Positions 44,561 through 54,908 of a DNA stretch of 64,000 bases are shown here, piece by piece. A program made the position numbers and the translations under genes. Under the pieces are notes generated by a model. The model saw only the letters and a list, made by a program, of their open reading frames with translations. It did no database searches and was not told the DNA's origin. This DNA comes from Haematobia irritans. Taxonomy: Eukaryota > Arthropoda > Insecta > Diptera > Muscidae. How positions within the stretch are numbered: the first letter of the stretch is position 1; every line of letters starts with the position of its first letter. The stretch covers positions 53,138,066 through 53,202,065 of the forward strand of contig NC_134400.1 in NCBI RefSeq assembly GCF_050003625.1. Reading direction: 5' to 3'.

Positions 44561-45222
44561 TGTTATTTGTTTAATGAAATTTCCCTGAAGACGAACATCG
44601 GAGATTAGTGTTCTTTATTTTTTAGTGTTCTTTATTTGCTTTCCCATGTACAAGACCACGAAGGTCTCATATTCCAGCATGGGAAGTTTAAGATCATAAT
44701 GTACAATTAAATAAATATTATATAATTACAATTTAAAGTTAACTTAAATTATTTAATTAAAAGAAAATCTATAAGCAAAATAACATTAGTATATTAAATT
44801 GAAGGAAGTTTAGAATTTAGAATAGATTTAAATTTGAAAATAGTAAAAAGATGAAAAATAAAATAAAATAAAAATAATAACAGGTAAAGGGAAAAAATAT
44901 TAAAATTTAAATTTGAAAATAAAAGCAAAAGAAGAAAAAGTAAAATAAATTTTAATAACAAATAACGGAAAGGTATAAATAAAAGTACATATTGCATAAA
45001 TAAAAATCAACATTATTTTAAGATTTAAAATTGGAAAGCAAACAATATAGAAAACAAAAAGAGAGAATCAAATTTAATTATTACTCAAAAACGAGATAAC
45101 ATTATTCTTAAAATCAACTGCGTTATTTATACATTGAATATTATGAGTAAGTGAGTTCCACAGACGGATGGAGTTAATAAAAAATTGCCATTCTGAGACC
45201 AAACAACTATGACGAAGTAAAA
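44561..45222 (-). other. A/T-rich probable 3' UTR of the adjacent LINE
   Basis: On the reverse strand, AT-rich sequence downstream of the LINE frame includes a small stem AGACC...GGTCT (about 44652-44666) and repeated AATAAAGAACACT. It could be the LINE 3' UTR and tail; the boundary is unclear. Confidence 0.4.
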
Positions 45223-46268
45223 TTAATCTTTAAAATAAATAATCCTATGCAGGAAAATAAGGACGCTTAACTTAAGAAGATTGTGAAAAGTCATATTATA
45301 TAAACATTCGGAGAAAGCTGAAATACTATCATATCTTCGTATACCATATACGTAGCGAGTAATGCTATCGAACGTCCTATTCAGTCTCTGCATGCTTAGA
45401 GCATCGCACTTAGCAAAAAGTTCACAACCGTATAGCATAATAGGCATCAAAAATGATTTGGCTAAGATAACCCTTATTCATAGAGGACTACAATGTTGTG
45501 ATCGTCACAGTGTCCTAAGTATTGAATAAACTCGTCCACACGTGGCAGCAATCTGATCGGACCACGTCAGAGTACTGTTGAATATTACCCAAGATTCCTG
45601 GCACGCTCTACTATCTCAATCGTCTGATTATCTATTTTTATGTCGACATTAATCCTAGACCTCACTGTTCGCCCTTTAATCACCAAACACTTAGATTTCA
45701 TTGGATTAATAGTAAGGCCATTGGCCGATGCCCACATTGATATCCTTTCCAGGTCCTCATTCAATAATGCCTCACAGCTACCAATTGATGACAGTTCGCA
45801 CCCAATATATAACTGAATATCATCTGCATACATTCGCATCCGACAGTGCCTTACTTGCATAGGTAGATCATTAGAATATAGGGAGAAGAGCAAGGGTCCC
45901 AATATAGAACCTTGCGGAACACCCCTGTTTACCACCCGCATTTGTGATCGCTTGTCCCCAATCCTAACATATTGATACCTATCTGAAAGGTATGATGAAA
46001 TCAATCTTGTTGATGTAATCGAAAACCCAAAGAAATTGTGTAATTTAGCACCAAGTAAGTCATGGTCTACGGTGTCAAATGCTTTAGAATGATCTAAAAG
46101 CACTAATAACACATACCTCCTTTCATCTATAAAGCGCCTAATATCCTCCGACACGTCAACAAGTGCAGTAGTACAGCTATTTTTCTCCCGAAAACCAGAT
46201 TGTACATCCGTTAACAAGGCATTTCGGAGATGTTTCGAAATAATGGATAATTTTAAATAAAAATACAA
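45223..46268 (-). pseudogene. LINE reverse transcriptase pseudogene, 5'-truncated
   Basis: The reverse strand from 46268 encodes VQSGFREKNSCTTALVDV, then LLDHSKAFDTVDHDLL with a catalytic Asp, RGVPQGSILGPLLFSLYSND and the active-site RMYADDIQLY. A frameshift after ERARNLG (about 45585) moves the thumb region (TLTWSDQIAATCGRVY) to another frame. Stops follow before MMPIMLYGCELFAKCDAL (45450 to 45223). The motif style is that of CR1/Jockey-group LINEs and differs from the LOA copies and the fragment at 1-815. Confidence 0.8.
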
Positions 46269-46734
46269 CTCAACAAAAACAACAACATATGTTTTTATTC
46301 ATATGACCTCAAGCCGAACTAAACAAATATAAGAAATAAAATTTAAGAAAAGTTTTCATAGAAAATAACTGAGAACATTTTCAATTTCAAAAAAAAAACA
46401 AAGTTTCAAAAAAAAAATATAGAAATAAACTTTTGAGAAATTGTAAAATAAATAAATTAATAAAAAAAATACTAATTTTTTGTATAAATAGAATATCCGA
46501 AAATTAATAAAATAAGTAAAAATAAAATAAAATTCCGTAGAAATAAAATTTTGAGAAAATTTTCTGTAGAAACAAAATTTTGCATAGCAAAAAATTCTGA
46601 AAATGGTCTATCGAAATAATATTCCATAGAAATACAATTTTGAAAAAAAATCTGTAGAAATAAAATTTTAGATAGAAAAAAAAATTTTTCAGGAAATTTT
46701 ATAGAGACAAATATTAAAAATTTTCTATAGAAAT
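46269..46734. repeat. Degenerate 29-bp minisatellite copies
   Basis: Diverged AAAATTTTCTGTAGAAA-type units run into the DINE A end at 46735. Confidence 0.6.
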
Positions 46735-46837
46735 AAAATGTACAGAATTTCACCATTATGGGGTCTGAGACTAATATTGCATTACAAACAGAATGTCAAA
46801 GTTAGTATACCCACTATCCTATGGTGGAGGGTATAAA
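46735..46837 (-). mobile_element. DINE family A 5' end fragment
   Basis: ATTTCACCATTATGGGGTCT ... CAAAGTTAGTATACCCACTA ... CCTATGGTGGAGGGTATAAA: the family A 5' terminus on the reverse strand, without tandem units. Confidence 0.7.
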
Positions 46838-47312
46838 AACATACCACATTGGAGTGAAGAAACCAAAGCAAAATGAAATCACCTCCACACGTAAAAGCAA
46901 ATGAAAAATAAAACAATAAGAGTTGAGACGCTTAAGGTTTTTCTGCGGTTTCGTATGGGACAACGTACAACAAAAGCGATCAGTAACGACAACTGGATGG
47001 TTGACGAGAATACGACATGACATTACTGCTACACCACAATAAAAAGCCAACAAAGCATATTTTGTTTCGTTGATGCCGCTGCCGCTGACAATGTCATTGT
47101 TGCTACTGTTGTTAGGAAACATGAAAGCTTTTGGCTTAAAATGGACAAACTTGCAATTGCAGGGGTAATCAAATGTACCCTCCAATCATATTGGAAAAAA
47201 TTTGGAGTAATAACAAGTGTATGAGGCAGAAATTTCGACCGGACCACATCAAATTTTCCTAAAGACCTCTCCTATTTAAGGATTACTAGGTTTATTTAAA
47301 GATTGTTGCCAT
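46838..47312. other. Unassigned sequence
   Basis: No repeat or gene recognised. The reading frames here lack family motifs. Confidence 0.35.
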
Positions 47313-47327
47313 AGACGCAAACTGATG

Positions 47328-47668
47328 GTTAGGTTAGGTGGCAGCCCGATGTATCAGGCTCACTTAGACTATTCAGTCCATTGTGATACCACATTGGTGA
47401 ACTTCTCTCTTATCACTGAGTGCTGCCCGATTCCATGTTAAGCTCAATGACAAGGGACCTCCTTTTTATAGCCGAGTCCGAATGGCGTTCCACATTGCAG
47501 TGAAACTACTTAGAGAAGCTTTGAAACCCTCAGAAATGTCACCAGCATTACTGAGGTGGAATAATCCACCGCTGAAAAACTTTTTGGTGTGCGGTCGAAG
47601 CAGGAATCGAACCCACGACCTTGTGTATGCAAGGCGGGCATGCTAACCATTGCACCACGGTGGCTCCC
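47328..47668 (-). mobile_element. Full-length tRNA-derived SINE with a LINE-shared tail
   Basis: A 341-bp element flanked by a 15-bp target duplication AGACGCAAACTGATG (47313-47327 and 47669-47683). On the reverse strand it starts GGGAGCCACCGTGGTGCAA with the A-box-like TGGTGCAATGGTTAG and the B box GGGTTCGATTCC, so the head is tRNA-derived. A body of about 170 bp follows. The last about 70 bp (TGGTATCACAATGGACTGAA ... TCGGGCTGCCACC ... AACCTAACC) match the 3' end of the LOA LINE at 49990-50075. It should be transcribed by RNA polymerase III and mobilised by the LINE's enzyme. Confidence 0.9.
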
Positions 47669-47718
47669 AGACGCAAACTGATGAAAACGCTAACAAATAA
47701 TTCTTATATTTACATAAA

Positions 47719-48994
47719 ACAGGATGGGTGATAAGTCCCCGGTCTGACACATAGATGGCGTCGCTAGTATTAAATGCATATTAATTTTATATAGAACCAA
47801 CCTTCAAATGATTCGTGTTAAAATTTGACGTCTGTAAGTCAATTAGTTTGTGAGATATAGCGTCTTTTGTAAAGCAACTTTTGTTATTGTGAAAAAAATG
47901 GAAAAAAGGAATTTCGTGTTTTGATAAAATACTGTTGTCTGAAGGGAAAAAATACGGTGGAAGCAAAAACCTGGATTGATAACGAGTTTCCGGACTCTGC
48001 CCCAGGGAAATCAACAATAATTGATTGGTATGCAAAATTCAACCGTGGTGAAATGAGCACGGAGGACAGTGAACGCAGTGGACGCCCGAGGTGGTTACCG
48101 ACGAAAACATCAAAAAATCCACAAAATGATTTTGAATGACCGTAACATGAAGTTGATCGAGATAGCAGAGGCCTTAAAAATATGAAAGGAACGTGTTGGT
48201 CATATCATTAATCAATATTTGGATATGCGGAAGCTCTGTTCAAAATGGGTGCGAGCTCACATTTGACCAAAAACAACAACGTGTTGATGATTCTGAGCGG
48301 TGTTTGCAGGTGTTAACTCGTAATACACCCTAGTTTTCCATCGATATGTGACAATGGATGAAACATGGCTCCATCACTACACTCCTGAGTCCAATCGACA
48401 GTCGGCTGAGTGGACAGCGACCGGTGAACCGACTCCGAAGCGTGGAAAGACTCAAAAGTCCGCTGGCAAAGTAATGGCCTCTGTTTTTTGGGATGCGCAT
48501 GGAATAATTTTTATCGATTTTCTTGAGAAGGGAAAAACCATCAACAGTGACTATTATATGGCGTTATTGGAGCGTTTGAAGGTCGAAATCGCGGCAAAAC
48601 GGTCCCATATGAAGAAGAAAAAAGTGTTGTTCCACCAAGACAACGCACCGTGCCACAAGTCATTGAGAACGATGGCAAAAATTCATGAATTGGGCTTCGA
48701 ATTGCTTACCCACCCACCGTATTCTCCAGATCTGGCCCCTAGCGACTTTTTCTTGTTCTCAGACTTCAAAAGGATGCTCGCAGGGAAACAATTTGGCTGC
48801 AATGAAGAGGTGATCGCCGAAACTGAGGCCTATTTTGAGGCAAAACCGGATGAGTACTACCAAAATGGTATCAACAAATTGGAAAGTCGTTATAATCATT
48901 GTATCGCTCTTGAAGGGAACTATGTTGAATAATAAAAACGAATTTTGACAAAAAAATTGTTTTTCTTTGTTAGACTTATCAGCCAACCAGTTAC
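47719..48994 (+). mobile_element. Himar1-like mariner (irritans subfamily)
   Basis: The left end ACAGGATGGGTGATAAGTCC continues CCCGGTCTGAC. The right end, inverted, is GTAACTGGTTGGCTGATAAG and lacks the following CCCCGGT block. Length about 1.28 kb, as for Himar1. Confidence 0.85.
47898..48932 (+). pseudogene. Himar1-like mariner transposase pseudogene
   Basis: It starts MEKR with a one-base loss that shifts frame at once, then continues KYCCLKGKNTVEAKTWIDNE and the GRP linker. Further small losses occur near 48095 and 48115, a TGA stop at about 48184 (EALKI then stop), and a TAG before the first catalytic block. From 48348 the frame is clean to the end: MTMDETWLHHYTPESN with the first Asp, FHQDNAPCHKSLRTMAK with the second, and YSPDLAPSDFFLFSD with the third (34 residues apart, DD34D), ending CIALEGNYVE. 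The catalytic half is well preserved and very close to Himar1; the N-terminal half is destroyed. Confidence 0.9.
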
Positions 48995-49001
48995 TTAACT
49001 A

Positions 49002-49586
49002 CCCGTCAAAAAATTTGCAAGTTTTTCTCAAGGCACAACTTTAAAAGAACTTCCAAAAATGCCCTCCCAAAGATGTTCTTTATTTTACAGGCACAAGAAC
49101 TTGTTTTGAGTCAATTTTTTTATAACTCGCTTTTTTCATATTTTTTCATATTTTTTAACGGGAAATTTATTTTGTTTTGTTTCAAATAGGTTAAAAACAG
49201 ATTAAGAATTAATAAAATGGTACAAATTATTTAAATTTAGCCGAAAAAATGTTAAATCCTTTCTAGATATATTGCCAATTTTTGAAAATATTTGATGACG
49301 AACCTTTCAAACAAGCGTAATAATGCTTTAAAAATCATAAATAATTTCAAAAATTATTTATTTGTCAAAATATCACAAAAAAATCTTAATTCACATCCAA
49401 AACACTGAATTAACCTCACACCTTAAGAAGTGATGCAAATTCAGTGCAGCGGCTGTTGAAATGGTGGACATCCGTCCTATGACAAGCCCATATTAAATTC
49501 ATCGCTTATGCGTCAATTTGGCACCACTTCCGGATCCAAAAAGAACATTTCCCCTACTTTTTTGGCGACGCTTTTTTTTTGCTGGG
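49002..49586. mobile_element. Family C MITE, uninterrupted copy
   Basis: TA at 49000-49001 and 49587-49588. Left CCCGTCAAAAAATTTGC, right inverted CCCAGCAAAAAAAAAG. It serves as the reference that shows where other copies are split. Confidence 0.7.
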
Positions 49587-49588
49587 TA

Positions 49589-49884
49589 TAGGGTCAAAAC
49601 GACTTCATTGAAAAAACTTTATATCAGAGAAATGCTTCTTCTATCCCAAACAAAAAATTGGAAGTTGTTCCACAAATATTTCTTTTAAAGCGCGTCCCGG
49701 AATCCCCCATTAAGTTTATTCCACTTCCGATGCAGTCCTTTTGGACGGGACCCCGAACCCCGGGATCTCCTATCGATTTTTTTTCACTTCCGATGCAGTT
49801 CTGTTGTCCAAAAGTCATAGAAAGTACGAAATTAGGCCGTTTTAAGTGAAAATTTAAGTTTTGCACAATTAAATTTAAATAAAA
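49589..49884. other. Unassigned with a short family E-like piece
   Basis: 49595-49650 resembles part of family E (AAACGACTTCATTGAAAAAA, AGAGAAATGCTTCTTCTAT). The rest is unassigned. A near-direct repeat at 49728-49807 (CACTTCCGATGCAGT twice) is present. Confidence 0.4.
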
Positions 49885-49989
49885 ACAAGTATATACGGCC
49901 GTAAGTTCGGCCAGGCCGAATCTTATGTACCCTCCACCATGGATTGTGTAGAAACTTCTACGAAAGACTATCATCCACAATCGAATTAC
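49885..49989 (-). mobile_element. DINE family A 3' end, split from 55031-56230 by the LOA LINE
   Basis: AACAAGTATATACGGCCG, hairpin TTCGGCCAGGCCGAA, GTACCCTCCACCATGG. It stops at ATCGAATTAC, which is repeated at 55021-55030 where the same element continues. Confidence 0.8.
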
Positions 49990-50128
49990 GTAGGTTAGGT
50001 TAGGTTAAAGTGGCAGCCCGATTAAGATTCAGGCTCACTTAGACTATTCAGTCCATTGTGATACCACATTAACTAAAAGTACCTATTACATATGGGCACT
50101 TCTAGTTTTAACCGCTGAACCTTCTTGA

Positions 50129-53100
50129 TTATTTTTCTTTGTTGAACCAACCAGATTGTTCCAAAAACATTAGCAGACTGCTTAAGTTAACGTTTTCCAG
50201 ATCCGCCAGTAATCTGAAGCTATATGCTCCTAAAAGTTGCTTGCGCTTTACACAAAATGCAGGACACTCACACAAGAGGTGTTTAATTGATTCTTTTTCC
50301 TCCGCATCATGACAGCTCATACAATAGTCATTATACTTCGCGCCAATAGTTTTTGCAAAATCTCCTATCAGGCAGCGACCCGTTATAGCAGATATCAGGA
50401 GTGATATCTGACGTCTCGAGAACATTAGCATATCTAGTGTGCGGTTTAAGTTGAAATGGGGCCATATTTGCTTGGTGTCGTTACAACCCTTGCAATTCTC
50501 CCATCGAACATTTGCCATCATAACAACCTTCTCACGCAGCATGAGCTTGCAGGTAGCTAGGGGCATACCAACAAATTCTAGTTCCCCTGGAATATGTAAG
50601 GTAGTCCCTAGCCTTGCCAACTCATCGGCTTCGCAGTTCCCCGGTATGTTCCTATGGCCAGGCACCCATATTAGGTGAATATTGTACTGCTCAGCCATCT
50701 CATTGAGAGATTTGCGGCAATCGATGGCCGTTTTCGAGTTGAGGAACACAGAGTCCAAGGATTTTATTGCAGGTTGACTGTCTGAGTATATATTAATGCC
50801 CACATTTTTTGGAACATTACTTCTCAGCCAATTCGCCACCTCTCTTATTGCTAATATTTCAGCCTGAAAAACACTACAGTGATTAGGTAATCTTTTCGCT
50901 ATTTGAAGTTCCAAATCATTAGAATATACTCCGAAACCCACTTGTCCATCCAATTTGGAGCCATCAGTGTAGAAATCTATATATTCTTTATTCCCCGGGG
51001 TCTGTGTGCACCACGCCTCACTGTTGGGGATTAGAGTCTCAAACTTTTTGTCGAAAAGTGGACTCGCCAAAGTGTAATCCACTACGTTAGGCACATCTGA
51101 CATTGTTTTGAGGACAGAACTGTGACCGTAACCTTTTTCCGACCACAGCGATAGTTCGCGCAACCGCACAGCCGTTGTTGCAGCTGACTGTTTGGCCAAA
51201 ATGTCTAAAGGCAATAGATGCAGCATGACATTAAGGGAATTTGTTCCTGTCTTGCTGAATGCGCCTGAAATACACAAACACGCCATACGCTGAACTTTAT
51301 CTAAACCAGTCGGTTTCTGAAGTGCCGGCCACCAGACTACAACACCATATAGCATTATAGGTCTAACCACTGCCGTGTATAGCCAATGCACAATTTTTGG
51401 TTTTAGTCCCCACTTTTTTCCTATTGCCTTTTTGCACGAGTACAAAGCTACAGTTGCCTTCCTCGCCCTTTCTTCAATATTAAGCTTAAAGTTCAGCTTC
51501 CTGTCCAAAATAACGCCAAGGTATTTTGCACAATCACCAAAGGGAATTTCAATACCCCCTAAGGAAATAGGCCTAACCGTGGGAGTTTTGCGATCTTTGC
51601 AGTACATGACTAATTCTGTCTTTGCAGGATTTACCCCAAGACCATTGTCTTTCGCCCATTTTTCAGTCCTCCGGAGGGCCCTCTGAATAATATCTCTGGT
51701 TGTGGATGGGAATTTTCCCCTGACTGCCAGAGCTACATCATCTGCGTATGCCACCACTTTTATCCTTTCTTTTTCTAGAGTAGCCAGAAGGCTATTTATA
51801 GCAACATTCCAAAGAAGAGGTGATAGAACTCCTCCTTGGGGAGTGCCTCTGTTCACATACTTTTGTATGTTTGCTTGTCCTAGTGTGGCTGAAATACGTC
51901 TCTTCATTAGCAGTTCGTCTAACAGCCTGAGTATACATGGATCAACATTCAGAGTTGTCAGTCCATTTAATATCGAGCTCGGATGGACATTATTGAACGC
52001 CCCTTCGATGTCTAGAAACGCCACGATTGTGTATTCTTTGACAGATAGTGAGCTTTCAATAAAGCTGACTAGTTCATGTAGTGCGGTCTCAGTAGACCTG
52101 CCCTTCGAGTATGCATGCTGTCGTTTCGAGAACAAACTTGAATCGATGCTAGTTCTAAGATAAATATCTATCATCCTCTCCAGAGTCTTAAGTAGGAATG
52201 AGGATAAGCTGATTGGTCGGAAATCCTTCGCCCTCGAGTGAGAGGCTTTTCCCGCTTTAGGTATGAAGACGACTTTTGTTTCCCTCCACTTTCCTGGGAT
52301 ATATGATAAGTTGATACATCCTTTATATATCACCGACAACCAGGGGATAATTTTGTCAGTTACAGCTTGTAACTCCGCCGGAGTAATTCCATCAGGTCCA
52401 GGGGATTTGAATGGTCCAAAGCTATTTAACGCCCATCTTATTCTAGTTTCCGATACAATTTCCTCGACAGGAAACGACCGCTGAGCAACTGCGGCACCGC
52501 CAGTACATGGTTCAACCGTCTGATTTCCAGGAAAATGTGTGTCCAATAGTACCTCCAGCGTCTCCTCACTGGACGTTGTCCAATTGCCCTCCGATGTTTT
52601 AATGAAACCTGGAGCGGAGTTAGTGCATGCTAGAACCTTCCGTAGTCTGGAAGCCTCGGACGTATTCTCAATACTGCTGCAGTAATCATTCCAAGAGTTA
52701 TGCTGAGCCTTTCTCAGTTCTCGCTTGTATCCTCTCAGAATCTTCTTGTAAGCGTCCCAGTCCTCAGAAGCTCTGGTGGACTTTGCCTTGTTAAAGAGCT
52801 TCCTGCAGGATTTCCTCATATTACTTAATTCCGTAGACCACCATGGTGGTCGATGTTTCCCCCTTGGCTTTCCTCTAGGGCATGCAGCTTTCAGTGAGAT
52901 GTTGAAGGCCTTAGTAATCCGCTCCACTGCGTATTCGATATCTTGCACATTTCTCATATTTGTCTCTGTTATTTCCGGTATCATCATATTGAACGATTCC
53001 CTATACCTATTCCAGTCAGCTTTCCTAACATTTGGCGGAAATATGATCTTGGTGATATGAACATCAAATTTGAAACTGATGTAGCGATGATCTGAGAAGC

Positions 53101-53734
53101 TGTGTTCACTTAAAACCTGCCACTCAGATATCATTTCATTCAGTTCTTGCGAGGCCAAGGTGATGTCCAAAACCTCTTGCCTGTTTTTAGTGACAAAGGT
53201 TGGGACATCTCCCTTGTTGCAAACTACCAGATTAGTACGCAAAATAAACTCTATTAGCGACTCTCCCCTTGCATTAGTATCACTACTTCCCCATATACTA
53301 TGATGTGCATTCGCATCGCATCCCATAATGAGTTTCGTCTTTGTTTTCCGTGACTCCTCCACTAAGGTCTTAACGGCATATGGAGGCATCTCCCTGTCAT
53401 GTCCCATGTAGACCGAAGATACCCAATATTTGCATTTGGCTATTTCTAAACTGGCAACGACAGTGTCTGTATTGCACATTGAAGGAAGCAGAAACAAGTT
53501 GAGCTCGTTTTTAGCAATTATACAGGCTCGATTTACATCATTACCACTATACTGCAATAGTTTGAACCCCGGAGTACTTAATTCACATATTTTGTTTTTA
53601 TAAACATATGGTTCTTGAATAAGAACTATATCTATGTCCCCTTTCATCAGGAGAACTTTTAAGGCAGCACATGCAGCCTTACAATGATGAAGATTTATCT
53701 GGAGGATCCGTAGGACCATCGAGATTTTCAACAA
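50129..53734 (-). CDS. LOA LINE ORF2: endonuclease, reverse transcriptase, RNase H
   Basis: A 1201-residue polyprotein without stops. Residues 1-225 are an AP-type endonuclease that nicks the target: N14 (LQINLHH), E41 (LIQEPYVY), D140/N142 (GCDANAHHSIWG) and H216 (SFSDHRYIS). Residues about 440-760 are the reverse transcriptase: DFRPISLSS (504-512), FLDIEGAFNN with D574, GTPQGGVLSPLL (630-641) and VVAYADDVALAV with the 665/666 Asp pair. Residues about 915-1045 are RNase H with D924 (FYTDGS), E959, D985 (IYSDSQ) and D1037 (CEADELAR). A CCHC-like cluster lies at 1138-1157. This domain order is that of the LOA/I group; the endonuclease style favours LOA. It overlaps ORF1 by 56 bp in another frame, suggesting reinitiation or frameshifting. 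A second start lies 5 codons on. Confidence 0.9.
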   Translation of the reverse strand: MLKISMVLRILQINLHHCKAACAALKVLLMKGDIDIVLIQEPYVYKNKICELSTPGFKLLQYSGNDVNRACIIAKNELNLFLLPSMCNTDTVVASLEIAKCKYWVSSVYMGHDREMPPYAVKTLVEESRKTKTKLIMGCDANAHHSIWGSSDTNARGESLIEFILRTNLVVCNKGDVPTFVTKNRQEVLDITLASQELNEMISEWQVLSEHSFSDHRYISFKFDVHITKIIFPPNVRKADWNRYRESFNMMIPEITETNMRNVQDIEYAVERITKAFNISLKAACPRGKPRGKHRPPWWSTELSNMRKSCRKLFNKAKSTRASEDWDAYKKILRGYKRELRKAQHNSWNDYCSSIENTSEASRLRKVLACTNSAPGFIKTSEGNWTTSSEETLEVLLDTHFPGNQTVEPCTGGAAVAQRSFPVEEIVSETRIRWALNSFGPFKSPGPDGITPAELQAVTDKIIPWLSVIYKGCINLSYIPGKWRETKVVFIPKAGKASHSRAKDFRPISLSSFLLKTLERMIDIYLRTSIDSSLFSKRQHAYSKGRSTETALHELVSFIESSLSVKEYTIVAFLDIEGAFNNVHPSSILNGLTTLNVDPCILRLLDELLMKRRISATLGQANIQKYVNRGTPQGGVLSPLLWNVAINSLLATLEKERIKVVAYADDVALAVRGKFPSTTRDIIQRALRRTEKWAKDNGLGVNPAKTELVMYCKDRKTPTVRPISLGGIEIPFGDCAKYLGVILDRKLNFKLNIEERARKATVALYSCKKAIGKKWGLKPKIVHWLYTAVVRPIMLYGVVVWWPALQKPTGLDKVQRMACLCISGAFSKTGTNSLNVMLHLLPLDILAKQSAATTAVRLRELSLWSEKGYGHSSVLKTMSDVPNVVDYTLASPLFDKKFETLIPNSEAWCTQTPGNKEYIDFYTDGSKLDGQVGFGVYSNDLELQIAKRLPNHCSVFQAEILAIREVANWLRSNVPKNVGINIYSDSQPAIKSLDSVFLNSKTAIDCRKSLNEMAEQYNIHLIWVPGHRNIPGNCEADELARLGTTLHIPGELEFVGMPLATCKLMLREKVVMMANVRWENCKGCNDTKQIWPHFNLNRTLDMLMFSRRQISLLISAITGRCLIGDFAKTIGAKYNDYCMSCHDAEEKESIKHLLCECPAFCVKRKQLLGAYSFRLLADLENVNLSSLLMFLEQSGWFNKEK

Positions 53735-54908
53735 CCGTCACATCAGCCGCTTCAATCGAGTCATCAAGAATGTCCTCTTCAGAGACATCGGTGACTCTCG
53801 CAATAACCATAGGTTCAACTTTGGTGAGTTCTGAGGCAGTAGAAGCCTCCTCACGCATACGGTATCTATCCATGTCTTCAAATGTCTTGGTATCCCCCTC
53901 GACTTCGCAAGAGGATCCGCTTACTTCTGATTCAGACAGAGGCTTGTCCATTTCTGAATCCTTTAGCAGATCGTTTTTATACACCTTCATTTGGATATAA
54001 TGAAAGCCATAACATACACGGCCCTGGGACTTTGCTAGATGTGGCAAAGACTGAGTGTTCAATATAAACACTGCATGCCGTCTTGGCCCATCCACTTCAT
54101 CCAAACGGCCAACCTTCCAATCAGCTGTTGGAAGATCTGGATTGCATTGTTTCAGTCTATTTAAAATAGATTCAGGGTCAGGAGGGTTTGCAGGTATCCA
54201 CGCATGTGCTCTTGGTCTAGCCGGTATGTCTTTCTTCTCGACTAACTCTAGAGCAGCTCCTTCCCAAACTTCACCAATTAGTATCAGAGCAGCTTTAAAA
54301 CATTCTATAGACCTCTGGTCCTCAAATGCGACTAGCTTAAATCGTCCTTGATACCAACCAGCCTCTTGGTGTCGAGGATCTGGGCCGGGAAACTTTTCCA
54401 GCACCTGTGAGTAGACGCCAGACAAAGCATTCTCAATTTCCCCCCATTTTTGCTTTGGAACCATACCGTCCAATGCTCCTTTATTAATGATAGCCATCAC
54501 AAGGCTGTCTTTAGCAACTGAGGCAAACGATCGTTGATCCCTTTTGGAGGATGGCAGCTCATCCGGTGATCGTTCCCTTTTTCCAGCCTCAAGAATTCCT
54601 TGAGCCCATTTTAAGGAATCGCTTTGTTTAGCCGACAACGTGCTTGGGTCGATTGATCCTAATTTCTTTAGGATAAACAAAGCATTTCTGCGTTCTTTGA
54701 ATCTCTTTCGTGAGGGATTACCTCCTTTTGATGCCGTTACCTTGGAAAAGGTCCGACTTGTCAAATTGTCGCCACCTGTCGACCCGTCTACAGGTCGACT
54801 AATTGGGCCTAACTCTTGGTCACTGCCCAAATCTATAACTCCAGTCGATACTCGTCCACTGGGCCCTGAAGTTAGCAACCCAGTGGATGTCTTTGAATTT
54901 CTCTGCAT
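53679..54908 (-). CDS. LOA LINE ORF1: DUF4780-like RNA-binding protein
   Basis: A 409-residue protein, the expected nucleic-acid-binding chaperone that packages the LINE RNA. The N-terminal 130 residues are Ser/Lys/Arg-rich and look disordered (NPSRKRFKERRNALFILKKL). Residues about 140-312 resemble the DUF4780 domain found in LOA-type ORF1 proteins (GWYQGRFKLVAFEDQRS, GEVWEGAALELVEKKDIPAR, PRRHAVFILNTQSLPHLA). The C-terminal 95 residues are acidic (EEDILDDSIEAADVTVVENL). No CCHC knuckles are seen, unlike many ORF1 proteins. The start is the first ATG after the short 5' UTR. The decayed copy at 20061-21572 has a triplicated tail. Confidence 0.85.
   Translation of the reverse strand: MQRNSKTSTGLLTSGPSGRVSTGVIDLGSDQELGPISRPVDGSTGGDNLTSRTFSKVTASKGGNPSRKRFKERRNALFILKKLGSIDPSTLSAKQSDSLKWAQGILEAGKRERSPDELPSSKRDQRSFASVAKDSLVMAIINKGALDGMVPKQKWGEIENALSGVYSQVLEKFPGPDPRHQEAGWYQGRFKLVAFEDQRSIECFKAALILIGEVWEGAALELVEKKDIPARPRAHAWIPANPPDPESILNRLKQCNPDLPTADWKVGRLDEVDGPRRHAVFILNTQSLPHLAKSQGRVCYGFHYIQMKVYKNDLLKDSEMDKPLSESEVSGSSCEVEGDTKTFEDMDRYRMREEASTASELTKVEPMVIARVTDVSEEDILDDSIEAADVTVVENLDGPTDPPDKSSSL

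Noticed and set aside
49624..49980. 118-codon reverse frame upstream of the LINE
   Set aside because: It crosses from unassigned sequence into the DINE A terminus and has no motif.
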